This document shows positions 7,141 to 14,069 of a stretch of 34,045 nucleotides of DNA, in pieces. The notes beneath the pieces are model-generated. The model was not told where the DNA came from. It was given only the letters and a program-made list of their open reading frames with translations, and did no database searches. Both the position numbers and the translations under genes were made by a program. The DNA lies in NCBI GenBank assembly GCA_031257405.1, contig JAIROS010000017.1:1-34045 (forward strand), given 5' to 3'. This DNA comes from Puniceicoccales bacterium (GTDB taxonomy: Bacteria > Verrucomicrobiota > Verrucomicrobiia > Opitutales > LL51). The number at the start of each line of letters is the position of its first letter. Position 1 is the stretch's first letter.

Positions 7141-8232
7141 ATGAAGACAAATGTGGTCAGAAAAAGGCAGGTTTTGTATGGTGTTGCTTCTTTGCTGGCA
7201 GGGGGGTGTGCTTCGCTGGGTCCCCGCGCCGTAAAACAAACGCACTACGAATATAACACGGCAATTGCTAAAATTACAGACGAACAAGTGCTCCTCAATC
7301 TCGTGCGATTGAAGTACCGCGACATGCCCTATTTCCTGGAAGTGGGTAATGTTAGTGAGAGTCGTAAATTCACGACGCGCATCGGTCCAAGTGGCTCAAA
7401 ATTTGGGATCATTGGAAATGCCAATAAACACGAGATAGGTTTGCTCGCCTACAGCGAAATTTTCCAAAACCCGACCATCCAGTACACGCCGCTCAAAGGC
7501 GAAGATTTTACAAAACGGCTCATGACGCCCATACCCTTGACCCTCGTTTTAGGTCTTATGCAAGCGGGGTGGAAGACGAAACGCGTCTTTAACATATGCG
7601 TGGAACGCCTCAATCAATTGGATAATGCGAGTAGCGCTTCCGGGCCGACCCCCAATAAAAAACCAAATAACCAATCTTTCGCCGAAGCGGTGGACCTCAT
7701 CGATACGCTCCATAAACAAAATCGCCTGCTACTCGGCCTCGCCCCCGATAATGGGAACGATTTCGCCATGAAATTTACAAGTTCCGACGCCCAAAGCCAA
7801 AGGTTGAAATCCATCCTAGGCCTCGATGCTAACACTTCCGAGTTCCGCTTCGACCCCAATTTCCTCAACGTAAATGCGACGGGCCCGACCGTACGCACCC
7901 GTTCCCTCATGGAAGTGCTCTTTTACCTGTCCCACGCGGTGGATGTGCCCCAAGAAGATATCGACGCAGGCCTCGTAACGGTGACAAAGGACGAGCAAGG
8001 TAACCCGTTTGACTGGAGTAAATCGCTGTCCGGGGAGTGGATCGCTATCCGTCACGCCGAACAACAGCCCCAAAATGCCTTCGTGAGCATCGCCTATAAG
8101 GGAACGTGGTTTTACATCGCCGATGACGATCTGAACGCCAAATCCACATTCATGTTCCTCAATTACCTCCTCAATCTCCTGTCGGGTAATCCAAAATCCG
8201 TCGCTCCCGTCCTGACGATTTCCGCTAATTAA
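7141..8232 (+). CDS. Putative lipoprotein of an uncharacterised family
   Basis: A 363-residue protein with a lipoprotein signal: basic KTNVVRKR start, short hydrophobic stretch and lipobox LAGGC with the acylated Cys at 23. The following residues are Ala-Ser, with no Asp at +2, so under the Gram-negative sorting rule it would go to the outer membrane. I recall similar unnamed proteins in other Gram-negative bacteria with the blocks DEQVLLNLVRLKYRDMPYFLEVG, YSE..NPTIQYTPLKGEDF, RLMTPIPL, ASGPTP, VRTRSLMEVLFYLSHAV and GTWFYIADDDL, but I know of no assigned function. It is a single-gene unit with its own promoter (7105-7132) and terminator (8266-8293). Function unknown. Confidence 0.85.
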   Translation: MKTNVVRKRQVLYGVASLLAGGCASLGPRAVKQTHYEYNTAIAKITDEQVLLNLVRLKYRDMPYFLEVGNVSESRKFTTRIGPSGSKFGIIGNANKHEIGLLAYSEIFQNPTIQYTPLKGEDFTKRLMTPIPLTLVLGLMQAGWKTKRVFNICVERLNQLDNASSASGPTPNKKPNNQSFAEAVDLIDTLHKQNRLLLGLAPDNGNDFAMKFTSSDAQSQRLKSILGLDANTSEFRFDPNFLNVNATGPTVRTRSLMEVLFYLSHAVDVPQEDIDAGLVTVTKDEQGNPFDWSKSLSGEWIAIRHAEQQPQNAFVSIAYKGTWFYIADDDLNAKSTFMFLNYLLNLLSGNPKSVAPVLTISAN

Positions 8233-8265
8233 AAAGAAATTTTCACAGTTTACAGAAAAATTTAG

Positions 8266-8293
8266 GCGTTAATTTTACATTGACGCTTTTTTT
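8266..8293 (+). terminator. Rho-independent terminator of the lipoprotein gene
   Basis: GCGTTAAT (8266-8273) pairs with ATTGACGC (8279-8286), an 8-bp stem with one G-T pair and a 5-base loop. Seven T residues follow directly (8287-8293). It lies 33 bases after the lipoprotein stop. Confidence 0.8.
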
Positions 8294-8375
8294 GTTGCAA
8301 AAACCTGTAAAATCATTTTTCTTGCGACTCAGAATGCCTACTCTTATGGGATAGCTTCGGTGGGAAACTTAGGAT

Positions 8376-8858
8376 ATGGATTGCAAGGAGGAAGTAAATT
8401 GTCTGCTTCAGAGACTGGGAAAAGTTCTGGATTTATCGTCCCTAACGCTGGATAGCAACAATCATTGTCTCATTTTATTTGATGATAAAATCGTATTGAA
8501 TTTGGAACTTTGCGAAGAGGAGTCGGCATTGGTCGTGTATTCTTACATCAGCGTTGTACCTTTCACGGGGAAGGAGCTCGTACTGGAGATTTTACTCGAG
8601 GCCAATTTTTTTTGGAAAATTTCAAACGGAGCCACATTTGCGCTTGATAAGCAGACGCAAACCCTTGTCCTGCAACAAAAATTCCCCATACCGCTGGTGC
8701 GGCCGGATAAATTTGAGGACGATTTAGCGGTATTTGTGGACGTTGCCGAGGCGTGGATCGAGCGGATCGACGGCGTTTGTACGGAGGCGGAAATGCTCAT
8801 CGAAGAGGATCTCAAAAAAACTTCTGTGGAAAAGACGTATGGATCTTGGAAGAGGTGA
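8376..8858 (+). CDS. CesT-family type III secretion chaperone
   Basis: A 160-residue acidic cytoplasmic protein with the layout of Tir-chaperone CesT: an N-terminal helix (VNCLLQRLGKVLDLSSL), a beta stretch with a central Cys (NNHCLILFDDKIVLNLEL), a beta region ending in VVYSYISVVP, the helix ELVLEILLEANFFWK, a G-x-x-F-x-L-D strand, QTLVLQQKFP, and a C-terminal helix (FEDDLAVFVDVAEAW). The order and spacing align well by eye with E. coli CesT (LLDRFAEKIG..., LEILNANLWF, LLLALRFP). Such chaperones dimerise, bind the N-terminus of one or a few effectors and deliver them to the type III secretion ATPase; their genes often sit beside the effector gene. The next gene is an unknown basic protein. 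No apparatus gene is in the window. Confidence 0.78.
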   Translation: MDCKEEVNCLLQRLGKVLDLSSLTLDSNNHCLILFDDKIVLNLELCEEESALVVYSYISVVPFTGKELVLEILLEANFFWKISNGATFALDKQTQTLVLQQKFPIPLVRPDKFEDDLAVFVDVAEAWIERIDGVCTEAEMLIEEDLKKTSVEKTYGSWKR

Positions 8859-8878
8859 TAAAATTTTAGTAAAAAACT

Positions 8879-9289
8879 ATGAAATCGACGAAAAAAAACA
8901 GGAAGCAGGAAATCCCGGAGGACGGAGAGGGGCCCTTTGAGGAAGAAAAAGAGAAAAAAATCGTAAAAAAATCGAGAATAATTTGCCAATCCAGCGAGCA
9001 TAAATCGTTACCGGACGACCCCTGGCAATTTGTTTTTCACAAGGATTTATCGACGCGGAAAGTACTTGTGGGACCGAAAGCTAAAACGAAAATAAAAGCC
9101 AAACAAATAACGTCGCAAAAAAAATTTTCCAAGATATCCAGCGCCATTACCGTACCGCACACGCCACTGCAACGGCGTAAAGCAACCCGCATTAATTTGG
9201 CCAAGGAAACCGTTTTTCAGGTCATAAAAAGCACGCTCAAAGACTACAATTCCATCGAATTTTTAACGCAAAGTCACGCCCAGGAGTGA
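8879..9289 (+). CDS. Orphan basic protein next to the CesT-type chaperone
   Basis: A 136-residue protein I do not recognise. Its first 35 residues are strongly charged (Lys/Glu-rich) and probably disordered. The middle is basic (KAKTKIKAKQ). The C-terminal part (ATRINLAKETVFQVIKSTLKDYNSIEFL) could form helices. There is no signal peptide, no membrane segment and no known motif. It starts 20 bases after the chaperone stop in the same direction and is probably in the same transcript. From position alone, the possibilities are a small type III effector or secreted partner of the chaperone, or a regulator. It faces pheS across a 55-base convergent gap in which I see no terminator. Confidence 0.65.
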   Translation: MKSTKKNRKQEIPEDGEGPFEEEKEKKIVKKSRIICQSSEHKSLPDDPWQFVFHKDLSTRKVLVGPKAKTKIKAKQITSQKKFSKISSAITVPHTPLQRRKATRINLAKETVFQVIKSTLKDYNSIEFLTQSHAQE

Positions 9290-9344
9290 GCTCGGCGGGG
9301 GCTATTATTGGTTTGGATGGCGTATTTTTTGAGTAAAATTACGG

Positions 9345-10382
9345 TTAAAATTGCTCCAGGAAACGCAAATCATTTTGGTAAAAAAGCCGCACGTCATCGA
9401 CGCCGTAGGTGAGCATGGCCAGGCGCTCGATACCAAAACCGACGGCAAAACCGGAGTATTTTTCGGGATCAATCCCCACCGCCTCCAGGACATTGGGGTC
9501 GACCATGCCGCAACCTAAAATCTCAATCCACCGGCCACTCAATTTCCCAAGCCGCGATGAACGAAAATCGACTTCAAAACTCGGCTCCGTAAACGGAAAA
9601 AAACTCAAACGCATCCGCGTCTCCGTGTCGGGACCAAATAACGCCCTTAAAAAATAATTCAAAACGGATTTCAAATCGCAAATGGTCACGTTTTCGTCGA
9701 CGCAAAGGACTTCGCATTGGTGAAAATTGGCGCTATGGGTCGCATCCGTGACATCCCAGCGAAAGACGCGTCCGGGGACAATCACGCGGATCGGTGGGGT
9801 TTCTTTGAGCATGGTCCGGATCTGCACCGTCGACGTGTGGGAGCGCAAAAGATAGCGTTCGCTGCCGCGCTTAGTCGTCGTCCTTACGCGCACGCCTTCC
9901 GGTAAAAAAAATGTATCCATCACTTCCCGCGCCGGGTGAGAATCGGGGGTATTGAGGGCGTCGAAGCAAAACCACTCCGTCTCGATCTCCGGTCCATCGG
10001 CCGTTACAAAGCCAATGCGATGGAAAATTTCCTCCAAACGGTGGCATAATTGCGTCAGCGGATGGATTTTCCCCGCCACCCTTTCGCTGGCACTGAGTGT
10101 AATATCGATCGGCTCACCCATTTTTTGGCGCAATAGGGAGAGTTCCAGCGCCTCCAATTTCTCCCGAAACAGATCTTCGAGGCGCGCCTTTAGATGGTTA
10201 ATGGTTTTTCCGAATTGCGGACGTTCCTCCGGATCAAGCCCGTGGATTTGTTTCATCGCCTCCCGCAAAACACCGTTGGGCCCCAGGTAGGACGCCTTTA
10301 GGTCTTCGAGGGCAGCCGTAGAATGGACGCGCCCCAATTTTTCCGCCACTTCGCCGATAAGATCTTCCCCTAACGCTTGCAT
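9345..10382 (-). CDS. pheS: PheS, phenylalanyl-tRNA synthetase alpha subunit
   Basis: 345 residues, the usual PheS length. It charges tRNA-Phe as an (alpha-beta)2 enzyme with PheT. The N-terminal coiled-coil region (residues 1-90) contains the family stretch ALEDLKASYLGPNGVL. The class II catalytic core follows: GFVTADGPEIETEWFCFDALN, HPAREVMDTFFL, LLRSHTSTVQIRTM, VFRWDVTDATHSANFHQCE, the motif FPFTEPSFEVDF, EILGCGMVDPNVL and GFAVGFGIERLAML. The frame is open to 10457, but the extra 25 residues are not PheS-like; ATG 10382 before QALGEDL is chosen. pheT is not next to it: the downstream neighbour is convergent. A possible promoter lies at 10392-10418. Confidence 0.96.
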   Translation of the reverse strand: MQALGEDLIGEVAEKLGRVHSTAALEDLKASYLGPNGVLREAMKQIHGLDPEERPQFGKTINHLKARLEDLFREKLEALELSLLRQKMGEPIDITLSASERVAGKIHPLTQLCHRLEEIFHRIGFVTADGPEIETEWFCFDALNTPDSHPAREVMDTFFLPEGVRVRTTTKRGSERYLLRSHTSTVQIRTMLKETPPIRVIVPGRVFRWDVTDATHSANFHQCEVLCVDENVTICDLKSVLNYFLRALFGPDTETRMRLSFFPFTEPSFEVDFRSSRLGKLSGRWIEILGCGMVDPNVLEAVGIDPEKYSGFAVGFGIERLAMLTYGVDDVRLFYQNDLRFLEQF

Positions 10383-10391
10383 GGTCAAACA

Positions 10392-10418
10392 TCTATAAAT
10401 ATTTTTCGCGGAATTCAA
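10392..10418 (-). promoter_or_regulatory. Candidate pheS promoter close to the start codon
   Basis: On the reverse strand, TTGAAT (10418-10413), a 15-base spacer and TATAGA (10397-10392), nine bases before ATG 10382. The spacer is shorter than ideal. Confidence 0.3.
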
Positions 10419-10464
10419 GTAAGACTCGTCAGCGGCAGAATATATTTTTAGGATCACCGCTGTA

Positions 10465-10492
10465 TTGACAATTAAATCCGCACAAATATTTT
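10465..10492 (+). promoter_or_regulatory. Promoter of the Bat operon
   Basis: A perfect TTGACA (10465-10470), a 16-base spacer and TATTTT (10487-10492, 4 of 6). The first start codon is ATG 10504, so the leader would be only about 4-5 bases. Confidence 0.55.
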
Positions 10493-10503
10493 ACAGGCAA
10501 GGC

Positions 10504-11133
10504 ATGAATAGAGGGTTTAGTGGCTTTGTATTTTGGGTTATTTTGCTGTGCTGTCATTTTTGCGCCGGTACCGCGGATGCCCCCCCCTTAGCGCCGGAAA
10601 ACGACGTTCCCAAGGCCCTATTACCCGCGCTCGATCCCGTTGCGACGGGCAGTTACGGGGAAATTATTCTTTTTTCCACCATTGCCATTATATTGCTTGG
10701 ACTCGCCCTCCTGCTATTTTTCCGCTACCGCCGCCGCCAACCAAAGGCACCTCCCCTATCGTCTTTCCGACGTTTTTTGCGGGACCTCCACCGCGCTAAA
10801 TTGCATGTTTACACGCGGGATACAAAGGAATTTTGTTCGGCGCTATGTTTTGCGTTGAAATCCTACGTACAGCGGGAGTACCAGCTGCCCATTACCTGCC
10901 GCACAACGGAGGAATTTTTACGGCTTGTGAACCAGTCGACGAAATTTTCCTGGGAAATCGCTAATGATTTGGGCACCGTACTGCAATCCTCCGACCAAGC
11001 GAAATTTGCCGGTGAAAATTTTCACCAAGATTTTCACAAAGATTTATTTCTTAAGACGTGTCGTTTTGCCCGGGAAGTGCGACGCATCCGCGCCCCTAAA
11101 AAAATGGTCACCCCATCCGTTCCAAAACAATGA
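10504..11133 (+). CDS. DUF4381-like membrane protein, first gene of the Bat operon
   Basis: 209 residues from ATG 10504; a TTG at 10465 in the same frame is inside the promoter and is rejected. It has a signal-like N-terminus (residues 1-25), a proline-rich spacer, a transmembrane helix at about 51-72 (IILFSTIAIILLGLALLLFF), a basic stretch (RYRRRQPK) and a helical cytoplasmic domain. This layout and its place directly before batA match the DUF4381 proteins found in MoxR/DUF58/BatA operons; the domain call rests on context as much as sequence. It is coupled to batA by an ATGA overlap (11130-11133). Confidence 0.7.
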   Translation: MNRGFSGFVFWVILLCCHFCAGTADAPPLAPENDVPKALLPALDPVATGSYGEIILFSTIAIILLGLALLLFFRYRRRQPKAPPLSSFRRFLRDLHRAKLHVYTRDTKEFCSALCFALKSYVQREYQLPITCRTTEEFLRLVNQSTKFSWEIANDLGTVLQSSDQAKFAGENFHQDFHKDLFLKTCRFAREVRRIRAPKKMVTPSVPKQ

Positions 11134-12161
11134 GTACTTTTTCCTTTCACAGTAAAGAATTTTTGTGGCTATTGCTGCTTTTACCGCTGGTGATTTACTT
11201 GGGCCGGCGTAAAAAATGGGCGGCACTTTCCTTCCCTCATACCGAAATCCTAAAAAAAACGGCGGGTCTCCGTCGCCCGAAATCGCAAAAATTCCTCGCC
11301 TTCCTCCGTTTCTCGGCCCTCACCCTACTGATCTTCGCCCTGGCTCGCCCCCAATGGATCCAACGCTTCCAGGAATCCAATTTAAATGGCGTCGACATTA
11401 TGCTAGCCGTGGACGTTTCCTCCTCCATGATGGGGCTAGATTTCCACGAAGAACACGAACGGAAGATAACGACGCGCCTGGATATCGCCATCCAAGTCAC
11501 TAACGAATTTATTCAAAATCGCGCCAATGATCGCATCGGAATGTGTACGTTCGCCGGAGACGCTTACCTCGTCAGCCCCGTCACGATGAATCACGAATGG
11601 TTGCAGAATAATCTGAAGCGCCTGCACGTGGGGCTCGTAGAAGATGGGACGGCCATTGGTAATGCGATTGCGATGTGTGTCAATCGCCTTAAAAACTCGG
11701 AAGCTAAAACGAAGCTCATCGTTTTACTCACGGACGGCGGCAATACGGCTGGTAACATTGCGCCCCTGATTGCGGCGGAAACGGCGGCAGCTCTAGGGAT
11801 CAAGATTTACACCATTGGGATTGGTAAAAAAGGCATTGTACGTTTTGCCTATCCCGACGCCAAGGGCAATGTTATCACGGATCCTTTTGGGCGCCCCCTT
11901 ACGGTCCAAGGCCAGGCCGACATCGACGAAACGCTATTGGAAGCGATTGCTCAAAAAACGGAGGGACAATTTTTCCGTGCTGAAAATAAAAAGCAATTGA
12001 GCGACATTTACACGACCATTGACCGCTTAGAGAAGACGGATATAAAAGTCAAGCAATTTGCGATGGTCAAGGATTTTTTCATTTGGCTCATCGGCAGCGC
12101 ACTATTACTGCTCCTTTTAGAATATTTTTTACGCAACACAAAATTTCAAAGGATACCATGA
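11130..12161 (+). CDS. batA: BatA, von Willebrand factor A domain membrane protein
   Basis: 343 residues. Two N-terminal hydrophobic helices (about 10-24 and 58-72), a VWA domain (about 88-300) and a C-terminal transmembrane helix (about 318-336). The metal-ion-dependent adhesion site is intact: DVSSSM (Asp95-x-Ser97-x-Ser99), a threonine in the DGTAIGNAI loop and LLTDGGNT. Bat proteins form an inner-membrane complex with the VWA domains in the periplasm; they were named for Bacteroides aerotolerance, but the exact biochemistry is unclear. The start overlaps the preceding gene by ATGA, and the 3' end overlaps batB by ATGA (12158-12161). Confidence 0.93.
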   Translation: MSTFSFHSKEFLWLLLLLPLVIYLGRRKKWAALSFPHTEILKKTAGLRRPKSQKFLAFLRFSALTLLIFALARPQWIQRFQESNLNGVDIMLAVDVSSSMMGLDFHEEHERKITTRLDIAIQVTNEFIQNRANDRIGMCTFAGDAYLVSPVTMNHEWLQNNLKRLHVGLVEDGTAIGNAIAMCVNRLKNSEAKTKLIVLLTDGGNTAGNIAPLIAAETAAALGIKIYTIGIGKKGIVRFAYPDAKGNVITDPFGRPLTVQGQADIDETLLEAIAQKTEGQFFRAENKKQLSDIYTTIDRLEKTDIKVKQFAMVKDFFIWLIGSALLLLLLEYFLRNTKFQRIP

Positions 12162-14068
12162 GAATCGGCAACACATTGCTTTTATTTTTACTGCCCGTTT
12201 GGATTATTTTTACACTCGCCACGGCCATGTGGGGAGAAAAACGTCGCGCCCGCCGCCTCGGTACCTTCATCACCCCGCGGCTAACCCCCCTCCTCCTCTC
12301 CAATTATAGCCAAACCAAACAAACTTTAAAACATTTCCTTTTTCTGTGCGCCACCGGACTCGTCGGATTCGCACTTACGGCGCCAAAATGGGGGTACAAA
12401 GAGGAGGAGCGCCGTGTGCAGGGAATTGATCTGCTCATCGCCGTCGACGTCTCCAAAAGTATGCTCGCGGAAGATATCAAGCCCAATCGCCTGGAACGCA
12501 CAAAATTAGCCATCATCGACCTCGCTAAATCGTTCACCGGCCACCGACTCGGCCTCATCGCATTCGCCGGAAATGCCTTCCTACAATGCCCCTTCACCCT
12601 CGACCATAACGCATTTATCCAAAGCCTGAACGCCCTGGATACGGATACCATTCCCGTCCCTGGGACGGCGATCGACGCGGCTATCGGGTTAGCGGAGGAG
12701 GTTTATGCGCAGACGCCCAACCAAAAATTGTTATTTTTATTTTCCGACGGCGAGGAATTGGCGGACAGTGCGCTAGCGGGTGCGCAGCGGGCAAAGGGAG
12801 AAAATATTTGCATTTACACGATTGGCATTGGGTCGGCCGAAGGGAGTACGATTCCCGTCCCCTCGCCTAAAACGGGGAAAGCTGAATTTTTACGCGACCG
12901 CAGCGGCCAGATCGTAAAAACCGCGCTCGATGAAAAAATTTTAAAAGAAATAGCAACCACAACGGAGGGCTATTACGTTCACCTATCGGCGACGGGACTA
13001 ACAAATTTACAAAAAAATATCACTTCCCGCTTCCCGCTACTCAAAGAATCTTCCCCGGAAAATACTTACCTCGAGAAAGTATATCAGGAGCGTTACCAGC
13101 CATTTTTGCTACTGGGATTCCTCCTCCTCCTCCTCGAAATGCTCATCAGCACTTATAAAAAGCCCGAGAAATATACGGTATCCATTTACTATCGGCTTTC
13201 GTTATTTTTACCATTTTTTTTCATTTTTTTGCCCGATCACCTTTCAGCTCGGGAGAGTCGCGGGGAAATTTTTTACAAAAACGGAGCATTTGGGGAGGCG
13301 CTAGAATTTTACAATCGAGCGCTAGAAAAGCGGCGGGACGACCCGGAATTGCTCTACAACAAGGGCACGACTTGCCTCGCTTTGAAGCGCTACGAGGAAT
13401 CCGACCAAGCTTTTAAGGCGGCGAGTGTCCACGCGCCTGTGGCACTGCAGAAGAAAATTTTTTACAATTTAGGCAACGCGCTTTTCGAGCAGGGGAAAAA
13501 TTTATCCGACCCCAAAGGGACGTTAGCCGCGTGGAAGGAGAGCCTGCGTCATTTTCGGTCGGCCGTGGATTTGGACGAGCGGTTTGAAGAGGCGAAAAAA
13601 AACGCGCGCTACGTCGAGGAGGAAATCAAAAAATTAGAGGACCGACAAAAATCTAATAACCAGGACGACTCCGACGACCAAAAAGATCCAAAAGATCAGC
13701 AAAATCCAGATAACCAAAACTCGCAGGATAATCAAAAAGACCAGCAAAAATCTGACCAGCAAGAAAATCCAGACGACAAAAATAAAGATCAACAAAATCC
13801 GGATAACCAAAACTCGCAGGATAATCAAAAAGACCAGCAAAAATCTGACCAGCAGCAAAATCCAGATGACCAACAAGACCCCAAAGATCAACAAGAAAAT
13901 CCTAGCCAAAATTTAACGGATACCCCCCAAAATCAACCGGAAAATACTAAAATGACTAAAAATGAAGCCCTCCAATTATTAAATTCTTTGGAAAATAACG
14001 AAAAAAAGTTGCCTTTAAATCTAATTTATGGTAACATTAAACCCCGTGATCCTGAGAAATTTTGGTAA
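12158..14068 (+). CDS. batB/batC: BatB-BatC fusion: VWA domain plus TPR and Gln/Asp/Asn-rich tail
   Basis: 636 residues from ATG 12158 (ATGA overlap with batA); the open frame begins earlier, inside batA. Residues 1-350 are BatB: two N-terminal helices, a VWA domain with DVSKSM (97-102), GTAIDAAIG and LFSDGEEL, then a transmembrane helix (about 331-350). A second hydrophobic stretch (about 365-380) leads into a TPR region (GEIFYKNGAFGEALEFYNRAL, PELLYNKGTTCLALKRY, NLGNALFEQG), typical of BatC. A low-complexity Gln/Asp/Asn/Lys tail follows (about 505-605), then a BatC-like C-terminus ending KPRDPEKFW. In many genomes batB and batC are separate genes. The tail contains a recent 93-bp duplication. 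Confidence 0.92.
   Translation: MRIGNTLLLFLLPVWIIFTLATAMWGEKRRARRLGTFITPRLTPLLLSNYSQTKQTLKHFLFLCATGLVGFALTAPKWGYKEEERRVQGIDLLIAVDVSKSMLAEDIKPNRLERTKLAIIDLAKSFTGHRLGLIAFAGNAFLQCPFTLDHNAFIQSLNALDTDTIPVPGTAIDAAIGLAEEVYAQTPNQKLLFLFSDGEELADSALAGAQRAKGENICIYTIGIGSAEGSTIPVPSPKTGKAEFLRDRSGQIVKTALDEKILKEIATTTEGYYVHLSATGLTNLQKNITSRFPLLKESSPENTYLEKVYQERYQPFLLLGFLLLLLEMLISTYKKPEKYTVSIYYRLSLFLPFFFIFLPDHLSARESRGEIFYKNGAFGEALEFYNRALEKRRDDPELLYNKGTTCLALKRYEESDQAFKAASVHAPVALQKKIFYNLGNALFEQGKNLSDPKGTLAAWKESLRHFRSAVDLDERFEEAKKNARYVEEEIKKLEDRQKSNNQDDSDDQKDPKDQQNPDNQNSQDNQKDQQKSDQQENPDDKNKDQQNPDNQNSQDNQKDQQKSDQQQNPDDQQDPKDQQENPSQNLTDTPQNQPENTKMTKNEALQLLNSLENNEKKLPLNLIYGNIKPRDPEKFW
13694..13870 (+). repeat. In-frame tandem duplication in the BatC tail
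   Basis: An 84-base unit at 13694-13777 recurs at 13787-13870 with only a few changes; the period is 93 bases (31 codons), so the frame is kept. It encodes the motif DQQNPDNQNSQDNQKDQQKS twice. Confidence 0.92.
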
Positions 14069-14069
14069 A

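Noticed and set aside
9290-9344. Bidirectional terminator between the orphan gene and pheS.
   Set aside because: No stem with an adjacent T run was found in this 55-base gap.
12083-12157. Upstream extension of the batB-batC frame.
   Set aside because: It overlaps the batA C-terminus and is not family-like; the ATGA overlap start at 12158 fits the operon pattern.
13694-13870. Possible CRISPR-like or satellite repeat.
   Set aside because: It has only two units, in frame, inside a low-complexity coding tail; there is no spacer pattern and no cas gene.
13634-13909. Reverse-strand frame of about 91 codons that looks like a multi-pass membrane protein.
   Set aside because: It is the antisense of the Gln/Asp/Asn-rich BatC tail; CAA/GAC/AAT codons read backwards give Leu/Val/Ile. 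Its repeats are those of the sense strand and it has no context of its own.
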